This document shows positions 1 through 10,141 of a DNA stretch of 64,000 bases, in pieces. A program made the translations under genes and the position numbers. How positions within the stretch are numbered: position 1 is the stretch's first letter; every line of letters begins with the position of its first letter. The notes under the pieces are model-generated. The model was not told where the DNA came from and did no database searches. It worked only from the letters and a program-made list of their open reading frames with translations. Origin of the DNA: Symbiodinium natans (lineage: Eukaryota > Sar > Dinophyceae > Suessiales > Symbiodiniaceae). The stretch lies in the NCBI GenBank assembly GCA_905221605.1, contig CAJNDS010002493.1, positions 300,001 through 364,000 on the forward strand, read 5' to 3'.

Positions 1-841
1 TTAGGGTTTAGGGTGTAGAGGTTTAAGAGAGGGTTTAAAGGACCATCCTGGGACTCTTAGAAAGGGAGGGGGAAGGGAGGGCACCATGTTTCCGTGCGTC
101 TCTCCTCATAACCGGGTCCTCACAATGAACTCCTCAAGTAAGGAGCTGGATGGGGTTTTTAAGGATTTGGGTTTTGGGCTTAGGTCTTTGGGTTAAAGGC
201 TTCGGGCTTAGGCCAAAGTCACATAGTTGTAGAGTTTGGACTTCAGGGCTTCGGGTGTTTGCTAGCTGTTTTGGGAGTAGCAGCATGATGACCCTAAACC
301 CTCAACCTAGGTGCAGGGGGGGGAGCCGAATGTGGCGGTTGATCCAAATGGTGCCTGCGCAGCATACCTGACATTCGCGCCTTTTGCAAGACGGGCCTGC
401 AGTTCAGATACAGTCCTACGCCCGAATCCCCAAAGCCACCTCCATGTGCCCATTCCCTAGCATCTCGGCGAGGACAAGACTCAGCGCCCATCGGAGGCAG
501 ATGCTGCTTCGACACCTCTGCAGGCTTGCCACGCGTGGGATTTTCGGCTTTGGGGTCTAGGGCTTGGGATGTTCCCCCTTATACGAATAGTCCGTAATAG
601 GGAATATGTATATATATATATATGTATACAGTACCCCCTATTATATTCCCTATGAAGGACTGTTAGTATATGCGGGAACATCCCAATCTAGGGAGAAAGA
701 CCTGCAGGCTTTAGGCTGTCTCGGTGGCGGGTGCGGCAGCAACGCGTTCCCTAGCATCTCTGCGAGGTCAAAACTCGGCGCCTGTGGGATACTTCTTCGA
801 CGCCTCCGCTGGCTGCCCCCTGTGGGCCTCATTCACACGAG
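1..841. other. 5' flank with degenerate telomeric repeats and exon-like duplicate segments
   Basis: The stretch holds scattered TTTAGGG-like units and two related exon-like segments, about 430-545 and 745-835. Both contain a CCCTAGCATCTC-type core followed by a CTTCGAC-GCCTC-type segment. A third relative lies at about 9,437-9,496 upstream of PARP copy B. The foldback element at 564-686 separates the first two. They may be 5' exons of the PARP genes, but I could not fix a start codon or continuous frame. Confidence 0.4.
564..686. mobile_element. MITE-like foldback, family D (TTGGGATGTTCCCC ends)
   Basis: The ends are inverted: TTGGGATGTTCCCC on the left and a matching GGGAACATCCCAA on the right. 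The middle is an AT dinucleotide run. Related copies are at 2,267-2,425 and 53,008-53,087. There is no coding capacity, so it is a non-autonomous element or hairpin repeat. Confidence 0.7.
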
Positions 842-3800
842 GCCGCAGCGGACATGACCAAACTCCTGGCTGGAATGGACGACCTGGACGGGTGGCTGGA
901 GAAGATAGCTGCTGCAGGACAGCAGAGGGGTTAATTAAGGGCCCGGATTATTTGTAGGGCCCGTTGAATTTGGCAAAATCGTGGTAGTTGTTTAGGCCAC
1001 CCTAAACCCTAAGCCCAAACCCGAAACCCTAAAATTCCAAGACCCTAGAACCCTACACCCGGAGACCTGCCCCGAACTTCCAGCCCTGAAGCGATCATAG
1101 GAAGCATGGGTTTAGGGTTTGGGGTTTAGGGTTTAGGGTTTGGGGTTTAGGGTTTAGGGTCCCAGGGTTTAGGGTTTAAAATTTTGGGTTTCAGGGTCTA
1201 CCTGAGAAGCTGCAGGAGGAGATAATCCTGGCCCTTCTATATAACCCACGTGAGGAACGAAAAGGAGGTTCGGATCATACCCGATGAGTTGTTTTATACA
1301 ATTGAACTAGGGGCCTTAGTAATTAGAATAGGGTTTTTGTGGGCTATTGTAGTATAGTTATCAAGGGACCATAAGGGAATAATATTAGCCTGCCTGCAAT
1401 TGATCCGAGGCCTCGGGAAGCCAAGCAAGTTCAGCAAATCTTGGGACACGGCCGACGAGCCTGGGTTGTTGTTAAGGAAGTTGAAATCAACTACGGGTTT
1501 GGGGTTTAGGGTCTAGGGTTTAGGGTTCAAGGAACCCACATGATTGACTCTGCATCCATATGATGGCAACTTAAGTTTAAAGCGTTAGGTGAGAATACAT
1601 AAGCATCAGAAGTCTCAAAGGCTCAAGTGGGCGGTCTGGGCGTTTTTTTTTTTTCAGTCTGCTGTGTGTGCGCTCACAGAGCGCGCTCCAGTTTGGCACC
1701 CCCTAAACCCTAAACCCTAAACCCTAAACCCTAAACCCTAAACCCTAAACCCTAAACCCTAAACCCTAAACCCTAAACCCTAAACCCTAAACCTAAACCC
1801 TAAACCCTAAACCCTAAACCCTAAACCCTAAACCCTAAACCCTAAACCCTAAACCCTAAACCCCAAACCCCAAACCCCAAACCCTAAACCCTAAACCCTA
1901 AACCCCAAACCCTAAACCCTAAACCCTAAGCCCTAAGCCCTCAGCCCTAAACCACAAACCTCCTCCATGAATGGGCGCATCTTGGGCTTGGTGGCTTCCA
2001 GCAACCCAGGAGCTGCACTCAAGGTTCCGCACGTTTTGCAGCTCAGATTCCCAGTAGTACGTTTTGATGATTCGGGTTCACGGCTGACCCTAAACCCTAA
2101 ACCCGAAACCCTAAACCCTAAACCCTAAATCCTATTGTCAGGCGGGCAACCAAGGCAAGTATGGCAGGGTGGATGCCGTGACCGCGTTGGTTCATGGACC
2201 TGGTCGAGATTTCTGGTGCCAGTCTTTGAGGTTAATTTGGGAATACATTTTTTACGGCTCTGTGGGTTGGGATGTTCCCCCTTATGCTGGTTTAGGGTTT
2301 AGGGTTTCGGGTTTAGGGATTAGGGTTGGGATGTTGCCCCCTATACCAACAGTCCTTAATACGGATTCTAGTACCCCCTGTTACAATCTCTATCAAGGTC
2401 CGTCAGCATCTGGGGAACCTCCCAATCTGTGGGACCTAAATCCCTATGTAGCCCGATGCAACCGACAAATCTTCCAGGTCTGCCTCCTACCGATACAACG
2501 AAACAGGCTTGATCCTGGCACCTTGGTAATTCAGTGGTACCCGTTTGCCCTTTTTGTTGGTTTCAGGTCTTCCTTATAAAGTAACCAACCCCCCAACCCC
2601 CCCCCCCCCCCAAAAAAAAAAAAAAACAAAAGAACAAGGTACCCTTCTTAGACAGTGGTTGGTGAGCTACCAAGGCATGCAAGTATGGGCACCATGAGGT
2701 GGTCAAGGTCTTGGTGGCAGCGGACTCGGAGATCAACTACCCGGCAAATGGCGGGGCGGCTCTGCACTGGGCCTGCAAGTCCTACTCCCAGGAAGACTAC
2801 GCAAAGACGGAGCCAGAACAGGTGGCAATTGTGCAGTACCTTCTGGGGGAGGGCGCGCAGATGCTGGCTTGCTGTTAACATACATGGACATAGTATACAC
2901 AACATGGTTTCTTGCAACCCTCAACTCGAAACCCAAAACCGTTTTAAACCCTAAACCCTAAACCCTAAGCCTCTTCAAAGCAACCCAGGATGCGCCTCAA
3001 GCAGCCCGACTCGGAGGAAGTCTTCGACGCCTTGCTCATGGCGGTCACCCGCGGTAGCGTCCCAATGATCATGCTCTTGAGGGCAGCTGGGGCTGAGGTG
3101 GGCAGCGAGACCCAAAATATAGGGGCCCGGAGAATCAGAATAGGGTTTTGGGGTTATTATAAAGGGACTCTAAGGGAATAGTATTAGTAATTTTTCCGAC
3201 CCCAAAATCACCCTAAATAAAAAAGGGCTGGCGTTTACATGCCCAGGACTCCGATACCCATGGATTAAGGAAGACTCCTTAAAATACAAGAGGGTTCCGA
3301 GTATGGTTTAAGGAATATTCCTAAATTTCGGGGTGTTGGAGCGGAACAGCCCTTAGTGACGGATTAGTTTAAGGCGACATTCCTTAGGTGTCTAGCTCTC
3401 TTTGGCAGGTCACGGAGCAGAGTGAGGCCGCGGCAAAGCAATGGGGCGGGGCCGTCTCCCGTGCGCTGCTCTCAGAGGAGAAGATTGCGGTGCCCTACAC
3501 CGCGCCGCCCTACTGGACGCACCAGTCGGAGGCCTCCTGAATTCTGTTTTCAGGGTCCCTTCATTACCCTAAACCCTAAACCCTAAACCCTAAACCCTAA
3601 ACCCTAAACCCTAAACCCTAAATCCTAAACCCTAAACCCTAAACCCTAAACCCTAAACCCTAAACCCTAAACCCTAAACCCTAAATCCTAAACCCTAAAC
3701 CCTAAACCCTAAACCCTAAACCCTTTTCCCTAACCCCCCTTCACTTTGGGCAGGTTCAGGGTTTGGGGTTGAATGTCTGGTTTTGTCTTTGCGTGGTTGG

Positions 3801-6800
3801 GGGGCCGGACGTTGCTGTCCCTTGTGCAGGACCCGGCCACCTTCGAGCAGTTGCTTGGACGAGGTTAGCTGAAGCCCCTAAACCCTAAACCCTAAGCCCT
3901 AAACCCTAAACCCTAAACCCTCAACCCTAAACCCTAAACCCCAATTCCTAAATCACAAGCCTTTCATGAACCTGGATTCTGCGTGCCCCTTTGTCCTTGG
4001 AGGAGACGCACGGAATCCACCATCCTCAAAGTTAGGGAATATCTCAGTTCACAATACTTGGAGGTTCGGTAGTTATAAGTAGTGTAAGTATGGTAGGACT
4101 ACATTTGATTCCATTTAGGGTACTTATAAACCTACTTTTCGCTACCCACATGAACCTCCAAGCAACGAACATGAGCCTTCTCTGTTATTCCTACAGCTGT
4201 ATATTGCATCTATTGGCAGCTGGGATGTCCATGTGCCTCGAGGGAATACCATGAACCCTAAATCCTTAACCCTAACTGCTAATACCTAAACCGCGCTTCA
4301 TACCCTGAACCTTCAACTGTAACCCAAAAGGCAACCCACAGTTACAGAACTGCCCAATTCGTGAACCAAAGTTTATACTCCTAGAAATCAAGAAACTTTA
4401 AACCCTGAACCTCGAGACCTCTACAAACCACTAAAATCTCAAAGCCACAAACCCTAACCCCTAAACCGCTAAACCCTTACCTCTAAGCCCGAGCCCCGGC
4501 TACCCAAACCCCTAAACCCCCGCACCCTAAACCTTTGAGCCCTAACCCTAAAACCCTCCTTCTCCCAGGATCGAAGAAGGTGCCGGGCTCCTTCGCACCC
4601 TGCAGGACGCCCTGGACCGCACCTTCAAAGGAATCCGCACGCGGGACTGGCTCCCACAGCGCCTAAGCGGTTCGGGGTTGTGGGTCGAGGGTTTCGGGTT
4701 TCGGGTTTCGGGTTGACATGTTCCCCTGACACAAAAGCAGTAGTGATAATCGCAACTGTGGAAGAAGCTAGACATAGGCCCTTGTGTAGAATTGTAGTGA
4801 AGGGTGGAGAGCCAAACAGTACGGGTCCCTGTGTTAAGCCTAGAAAGGAACCCCAAAACCTCAATCTTCGGAAGCCCCAAAAATAGCCCCTTGCTTGGAG
4901 GATCGAGATACTTAGGGGTGATCCTACCTTTTTTCCTCACTTAAAGAACTACTTACTAAGTCCGAAGTCCCCCCCGCCTTGCCGGTGCACAGCCCCTAAA
5001 CCTCAAATCCTAAACCCTAAACCCCGAACCCTAAACCCTAAACCCTAAAAACCCTGGCTAGGACCGGGCTGGTCGAGTACCGCAGGGCCTTCGTCTAAAG
5101 CGCGTGATGCGGATTGAGAACTCGGCTGTCTGGGTGCGGGTTACGAAAGAGTGTGAGACATAGGGCTGAGGGAACCCTGACTCTCCAACACAAACCAATC
5201 CAACCCGTAACCCTAAGCACTGGCACTGACCCTTATCCTCCCTACCATTATCATTCTCATTCGTAGTATTTTTATTTCACTATCAGTATCCTTATCATTA
5301 TCATTGTCATCATCATTATCATTATTCTTTTTATTGTTATTGTTGTTTTCTTATTATTCTTATTAGATCAGGATGGTTATTGTTATCATGATTCAGCATC
5401 ATTATTCTGATTTCATTCTTATTGTTATCATTATTATCATCGTCATTATTATTATTAGTATTACCATTATGTTATATGCATTGAAAGTGCGTATAAGGGG
5501 CATCTAACAAGGGACTTAAACCGCGGGCCCACACTTGGAACACCTACTTGGAGGTTCATGGTACTTACAAACCAATTATAACTGTACTGATAACCCCACT
5601 TATAATACCCTTTAAACCCGAAACCCTAAACCCTAAACCCCAAACCCTAAACCCTAAACCCTAAACCCATTTCCAGGCCCGCTACCTGAGCGCAGCCGCC
5701 GCGGTGGAGAAGCGCCGGCCGGGTGGCTGCACTCCCATCCAGGACCTCTGTCGCCTAAACCCTAGGGTTTAGGGTTTAGGGTTTCGGGTTTTGGGTTTCG
5801 GGTGTGGGGTTTAGGGCCTAGGGTTTAGGATTTCGGGTTTAGGGTTCCAGGGGTTTTGGGCTCTAGGGCAGGGGTTTAAGGTTCTAAGGGTTTGATAGGG
5901 GCATCCAGGACAGGTAGCCCCGTGTAGATGGGAGGTTTAGGGCTGAGGGAATTGTTGGGCGTTTAAGCCCTGGGGCTAGGGATTAAGGGCTTAAGGTTTG
6001 GGGGTTCAGGTTGAAGGTTTAGGGGCACGGGCTTTCGGAGGGTTTCGGGTTGCTGGGTTTAGGATTTAGGGGTTAGAAGGAGGGTTGGGAAGGTTGTGTA
6101 GGACGGTCTTGTGGGAAAGAAGCAGTTCAGTCCTCATCGCATTGGGCCGTAGGTTTAGGGTTTATGAGGGTTCGGCTATCTTTCTGGGTTTGGGTTTAGG
6201 GTTTAGGGTTTAGGTTTTAGGGTTCAGGGTTTAAGGGTTTTGGGATTTCAGGGTTTAGGGTTTAGGGTTTGAGTTTAGGGTGTGCACATGGAAGCCGCGG
6301 CCAAGGACCTGGATGGAGTTCCCGAGCACGGTTTCGTCCGAACTTCGCAGGCTCTTTGGCCCCTAAATTCCCACATCCCGCACCCCAAGCACCCCAAACA
6401 CCCCAAACACCCCAAACACCGCCCAAACACCCCAAGCACCCTAAACCCTAAACCTTAATCCCTAAACCCTAAACCCGAAACCCTAAACCCCAAAACCCCA
6501 AAACCCAAAACTCTTCAACCCTAGACCAAGCAGCGAAGCTTTACAAAGAAACCTCAGACTCCAACATCCTGCAAGGTCCTGGGCGAGCTCACGGGGCGCC
6601 TGAAGCAGAATTTGGCGGAATTCTACCTCTTCCACGGGACCAGCCCTCTTGGGGCAACCAGGGCAGCACTTGGAAGTATCCCTAAAACCCCAACCCCTAA
6701 CCAGAAACCCCAGAAACCCTAAACCCTAAACCCTAAACCCCAAACCCTAAACCCTAAACCCTAAACCCTAAACCCCTAAACCCCTAAACCCCTAAACCCC

Positions 6801-7707
6801 TAACCCCCACACCCTGAGCTCGTGTGGTTGCTTCCTGCTGAGGCGAAGGCCATCTCGGCGCAGGGCTTCCGGCGCATTATGGTGAGCTCGGGGCCCTGAG
6901 ACCCCATACCCTTCGCCCGAAGTTTGCCTCCCTTGCGGCCAAGTGTGTCTTGGGGCTTAGGGTGTCAGGGTGTAGTCCCCTTTCCTGAGTTTTAGGGTTG
7001 GAGGGTGCAAGGTCATAAGCTTTAAAGCCGTGAAGCCCTGAAGGCAGGCATGAACGCCGGCACGGCCTTCGGGCGCGGCTGCTACTTCGCCGAGTCCTCC
7101 TCGAAATCGGATGAGTATGCGCAGGCCGACGACGACGGCCACTTCGTGATGCTGCTGTGCCTCTTGGGGTCGAGAAAGGGTGACAGGGTTGGTCGTTGAG
7201 GGTTTAGGGTTTGGGGTTTACCCTAAACCGAACCCTAAACCGCAAGCCTTCGAACCTCGAGGCTTTCCGGGAGGTGTTTAAGACAGACGTTGCTTCCGAG
7301 GTGTCGAACCCTCAAGCGTAAGCCGTCGAACCTCTGAGGATTTTTGGGGGCTTTATGGTGGGTTTAGGATACGCGCCGCTTCCGAGGTGTCGGGTAGTGT
7401 GCGGAGAGATGTTCCGCATCACGGACAGGGCCCCGCTGGCACTCTCGGATGCGCTGCACAGTGGCAGGTCGGGCATGCTCTGATTGATTTGAGGTGCAAT
7501 TTTTTGTTTTAGGGTGGGGAACCCTACACCCCGAAGCCTAAAGCCTAAACCCTAAGCCCTAAACCCTGAACGATAGAGCTGGGTGGCAGGTATGACTCCG
7601 TGCTGGCAGACCGGGAGGCGTCGGTGGGCACGTACCGCGAGTTTGTGGTCTTCGATGAGGAGTGCGTCTATCCGGAGTACATCATGCTCTATGACCGTGT
7701 AATGTGA
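842..7707 (+). CDS. Ankyrin-repeat PARP (tankyrase-like architecture), copy A, many exons
   Basis: This is a split gene for an ADP-ribosyltransferase that would transfer ADP-ribose from NAD+ to target proteins, with N-terminal ankyrin repeats for protein binding. Supported exons are 842-928, 1,406-1,496, 2,010-2,053, 2,142-2,230, 2,675-2,873, 2,989-3,097, 3,409-3,531, 3,830-3,863, 4,569-4,669, 5,062-5,133, 5,677 to about 5,758, 6,288-6,350, 6,576-6,675 (or ending earlier at a GC donor), 6,843-6,881, 7,044-7,168, 7,387-7,467 and 7,590-7,707 (TGA). The last three join in phase. Nearly every exon has a same-length partner in copy B, which is the best evidence for coding. Some phases do not join (for example 3,863 to 4,569), so small exons are missing or some donors are misplaced. 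The start codon is unresolved. Several donors are GC, as at 3,531 and 6,350. The family is certain; exact boundaries are provisional. Confidence 0.85.
1699..1951. repeat. Interstitial telomeric tract, C-rich on + strand
   Basis: A long run of CCCTAAA units with some CCCCAAA and CCCTAAG variants. It lies in the PARP-A intron just upstream of the exon at 2,010. Confidence 0.97.
2142..3531 (+). CDS. Ankyrin-repeat exons of PARP copy A
   Basis: Exon 2,142-2,230 carries a repeat core KYGRVDAVTALVHG. Exon 2,675-2,873 begins ACKYGHHEVVKVLVAA and continues NGGAALHWACKSYS, then VAIVQYLLGEGAQ, matching the ankyrin helix-turn-helix pattern. Exon 2,989-3,097 gives DALLMAVTRGSVPMIMLLRAAGAE, a further repeat (positions 3,022-3,097). 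Exon 3,409-3,531 starts VTEQSEAAAK and ends PPYWTHQSE. Acceptors are AG|G; donors are GAG|GTTAAT, GCT|GTTAAC, GAG|GTGGGC and a probable GAG|GCCTCC. Ankyrin repeats usually mediate substrate or partner binding, as in tankyrases, though orthology to tankyrase is not shown. Confidence 0.85.
2267..2425. mobile_element. MITE family D copy invaded by telomeric repeats
   Basis: It has the same TTGGGATGTTCCCC left end and a decayed right end. About 2,288-2,328 is replaced by TTTAGGG-type units, and part of the left end is repeated after them. It lies in the intron after the first ankyrin exon. Confidence 0.6.
2540..2675. mobile_element. Dispersed repeat family C (TTTTTGG-TTCAGG-TTCC core)
   Basis: The core (TTTGCCCTTTTTG, a TTC-rich stretch, then AAGGTACCCTT and a CTACCAAG end) recurs at about 11,878-11,995, 19,736-19,853, 38,668-38,757, 41,238-41,350 and 52,640-52,705. 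Here its CTACCAAG end coincides with the acceptor of the exon at 2,675. The same holds in copy B at 11,997. Confidence 0.55.
3128..3200. mobile_element. Dispersed repeat family E
   Basis: The segment AGAATAGGGTTTTGGGGT, then GGGACTCTAAGGGAATA and TTAGTAATTTTTCCGAC. It is related to about 1,325-1,395, 15,255-15,330 (inverted) and 26,510-26,580. The AT-rich foldback character suggests a small non-autonomous element. Confidence 0.5.
3567..3724. repeat. Interstitial telomeric tract, C-rich on + strand
   Basis: A nearly perfect CCCTAAA run with a few CCTAAAT variants, in the PARP-A intron between the exons ending 3,531 and starting 3,830. Confidence 0.97.
4055..4163. mobile_element. MITE family A copy (TACTTGGAGGTTCATG ends)
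   Basis: The left end TACTTGGAGGTTC faces a right end CATGAACCTCCAAGCA. The centre has ATAAGTA-type subterminal repeats as in full copies at 16,190 and 25,330. It lies in a PARP-A intron. Confidence 0.75.
5062..7707 (+). CDS. PARP catalytic-domain exons of copy A
   Basis: Exon 5,062-5,133 gives LRLKRVMRIENSAVW, the N-terminal PARP strand (V-x-R-I-x-N-x-x-x-W). 5,677-5,758 gives ARYLSAAAAVEKRRPGG. 6,576-6,675 gives LAEFYLFHGTSPLGATR with the NAD-binding HGTS. 6,843-6,881 gives AKAISAQGFRRIM. 7,044-7,168 gives AFGRGCYFAESSSKSDEYA with the catalytic-region Y in YFAES. 7,387-7,467 gives CRVV and FRITDRAPLALSDALHSG. 7,590-7,707 gives EFVVFDEECVYPEYIMLYD and a TGA stop. HGTS and YFAE fix the family. 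The third residue of the H-Y-E triad cannot be set by eye, so mono- versus poly-ADP-ribosylation is open. Confidence 0.92.
5225..5470. repeat. ATT/ATC trinucleotide microsatellite
   Basis: Imperfect TTATCATTATTATCATC-type repeats fill this part of the PARP-A intron. Confidence 0.9.
5545..5612. mobile_element. MITE family A, left half only, ending in telomeric repeat
   Basis: It starts TACTTGGAGGTTCATGGTAC and continues through the ATAACTGTACT subterminal part, then passes straight into CCCTAAA units. No right end is present. Confidence 0.65.
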
Positions 7708-7783
7708 GATGGGGTTGATTCGAAGAGTTTGTGTAGTGCGGCGGTGTGATTTTGGCGAGTGTATATGTACATATGGGGATTAT

Positions 7784-7871
7784 GGGGGCTTGCGAAAAGA
7801 AGGGATCCCTAATATGAGGATTCCCTTGAAACAAGGACCCCAACAAAGGTACCCTAATTTCGGAAACCCCC
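7784..7871. mobile_element. MITE family B copy
   Basis: The left end resembles GGGGGCTTGCGAAAA and the right end is AATTTCGGAAACCCCC. Relatives are at 9,751-9,845, 12,093-12,203 and 25,999-26,098. It lies just 3' of the PARP-A stop codon. Confidence 0.65.
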
Positions 7872-7924
7872 AATGAGGAGTGAGTCCTTTCGTGGATGGA
7901 TGATAGGAGAAGGACCAATGTAAA

Positions 7925-8045
7925 TTCAGCCTGCCACCGTGCAGCCCTCAGCTCTTCCCTAGGTTCCCCCATGAGCTCTTCACCAGCCCAATGTGGAGCC
8001 CGTCCCTCAAGCGAGGATGCGGCCAACTTGTGGGATGTCTCACAC
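7925..8045. repeat. PARP 3' flank segment, duplicated at 17,770-17,890
   Basis: A segment containing AGCTCTTCAC, TGTGGAGCCCG, CCTCAA-CGAGGAT and GGGATGTCTCA is shared with the sequence after PARP-B. The tandem duplication therefore includes downstream sequence. It may be 3' UTR or another small exon. Confidence 0.7.
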
Positions 8046-8071
8046 GTGGATTTTCTAGTGCGACCCACCCT

Positions 8072-9280
8072 AAACCCTAAACCCGAAATTGCAGGATCAT
8101 CGGCCCTTACCAGGAAGCCCTATCATTCCCCGTAAGTAAGGAATATACCTGAATTCAAGGTGAGGATCCCTACACAGTTCAAGGTCTGTTCCAGAGCCGT
8201 TTCCTTTGGAGGACTTTGGTAAAGTAACTTCCATACCCTAAACCCTGAACCTAAACCGCAGGTTCCTGCAAATCTGAACACGAACCCTGCACTCTAAACC
8301 CTAGCCTAACTTCTTAACCTTAAACCCTAAACCCCGTTGCAGGTCTGGGGTGTGAGTCGATGCCAACTGTACCAGCTGGGTTGTCCAAGGTTGCGACCCT
8401 AAGCCCTACACCCCTAAACCCTAAACCCTAAACCCTAAACCCTAAACCCTAAACCCTAAACCCCTATAAACCCTAAACCCCTACTCGGGAAGGGGGGGTC
8501 CTGGTCCAGGACGCTCCTGGACCAAGAAAGTAAAATAAGCCTTAAAGCTAAACCCTACACCCTAATCCCAGGAGAAGCCGTGATATTCTGAAACTCCCAA
8601 GTGTGGCCACGTGCCTACCATATAGCCCATGAAAAGGTCATTCCGGTGTGGCTGCCCCCGGCTATAAGGCCATGAAAGGGTTATATGGGTGTGTGTGTAT
8701 ATATATATATATGCTATACACATACATGCGCAACAGGTACCTGTATGGATTGTCACGTCTTGTCGCGTTTGGCCACAAGGGGTTGGCAACAACAGTAACA
8801 GATAAAATGTTGCGACTACAGACAAGTGCAACCAAGCAAAAGCAAACAAAGAGCAGTGCCGCGATGGTGATTCCAGCAGCACACTCTTCGATGATTACCA
8901 TGTTATGCTGTTCACGGCTTTTACGTATTCTCAAAAGGATCGCATTCTACGGCCATGGGATGTGCCTGCGGTGTTGCGGCCAAAGCAGCGTATTCTGGTG
9001 ATGGTCACAAGGACCCGGACTTTGCGGAGAGGGGGGGGGGGGAGGGAGGGATTAGGCGCTCATTTGGTGCTTCTCAAGATCACGGTCTTGAAGATGAATG
9101 AATGCAGTTGCATGCGCTCACTAAGGGGTATTCGGGGCTCTCGGGATGGGTGTTTTAGGCGTTGGGCCAAGGGTCTGGGGCTTAGGGCTTAGGGCTGAGG
9201 CCCGAAAAAAACACACTTCATTGTCGGGTTTCGTGCGAGCTTTGGTAGTGATTCTTTTGTACCCTGAACCCTAAGATAAA
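8072..9280. other. Region between PARP copies A and B
   Basis: It contains short CCCTAAA tracts (8,083-8,480), a TA dinucleotide run near 8,697-8,713, a G-rich run near 9,032 and otherwise unique sequence. Open frames of about 90-117 codons overlap on both strands around 8,650-9,000. None resembles a known family or has a paralog near copy B, so I do not call a gene. Confidence 0.5.
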
Positions 9281-9283
9281 CCC

Positions 9284-9385
9284 TACTTGGAGGTTCATGG
9301 TTGGCTAGTTAGAAGTATATAACTGTGATAACTATACTTGTAACCCAATGTAGGGTACTTATAATGTAACCCTACTTGCATTTAG
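9284..9385. mobile_element. MITE family A, left half
   Basis: TACTTGGAGGTTCATGG is followed by the ATAAGTA-type interior. The right inverted end is missing and telomeric units follow from about 9,380. Confidence 0.65.
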
Positions 9386-9518
9386 GGTGTAGGGTGGACC
9401 CTAAACCCTAAACCCCAAACCCTCAACCCTAAATCAGGGCAAAACCCAACGCCTGCCGGATGCGACTTCGCCACCTCCGGAGGCTGCCGCATGTGGTGTG
9501 TAGTCTTTTGGGTCAGCA

Positions 9519-9606
9519 GGGTTTAGGGTTTAGGGTTTAGGGTTTAGGGTTTAGGGTTTAGGGTTTAGGGTCTAGGGTCCAGGGTCTAGGGTTTAGGGTT
9601 TAGGGT
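9519..9606. repeat. Interstitial telomeric tract, G-rich on + strand
   Basis: A run of TTTAGGG units with a few GTCTAGG variants, just after the exon-like segment 9,437-9,496. Confidence 0.97.
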
Positions 9607-9750
9607 TTGGGCTTAGGGTACTCCCTAGCGCTTGTGCTCTAAACCTCCCCCCAAGAATGTAACAATCCCTGAGCCCTGGGCAACTCATACTTTGGAGGTA
9701 GTTATAAGTAGGGGTTCTCAGCGTGAGAAGTATACTTTGTAGCGCTATCT

Positions 9751-9845
9751 GGGAGTTTACGATAATAATGGACCCCAAATTTAGACCCCCCCCCAAATAG
9801 TATAATGCGGACCCCAAGAAGGGAACCCCTATTTTCGGAAACCCC
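9751..9845. mobile_element. MITE family B copy
   Basis: The left end is GGGAGTTTACGATAATAATGG and the right end TATTTTCGGAAACCCC, an inverted pair. There is a short C run in the middle. Confidence 0.65.
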
Positions 9846-9847
9846 AA

Positions 9848-10117
9848 CTGTAAACCCTAAATCCTAAACCCTAAACTCAAACCCTAAACCCTAAACCCTA
9901 AACCCTAAATCCTAAACCCTAAACCCTAAACCCCAAACCCTAAGCCCTAAGCCCTAAGCCCTAAGCCCTAAGCCCTAAGCCCTAAACCCTAAACCCTAAA
10001 CCCTAAAACCCTAAAACCCTAAAACCCTAAAACCCAAAAACCCAAAAACCCTAAAACCCTAAAACCCAAAACCCTAAACCCTAAAACCCTAAACCCCAAG
10101 CCCTAAACCCTAAACCC
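9848..10117. repeat. Interstitial telomeric tract with unit-type blocks
   Basis: Blocks of CCCTAAA, then CCCTAAG, then CCCTAAAA (an eight-base unit) follow one another. The grouping suggests local unit amplification rather than random decay. Confidence 0.95.
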
Positions 10118-10141
10118 ATCTAGGGTACTTCTTTACTCGAG

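Noticed and set aside
1699-1951. Chromosome end (true telomere)
   Set aside because: The tracts are internal, occur on both strands and are followed by unique sequence and exons.
8648-9001. Open frame of 117 codons between the PARP genes
   Set aside because: It includes a TA microsatellite, overlaps equally long minus-strand frames and has no paralog or family match.
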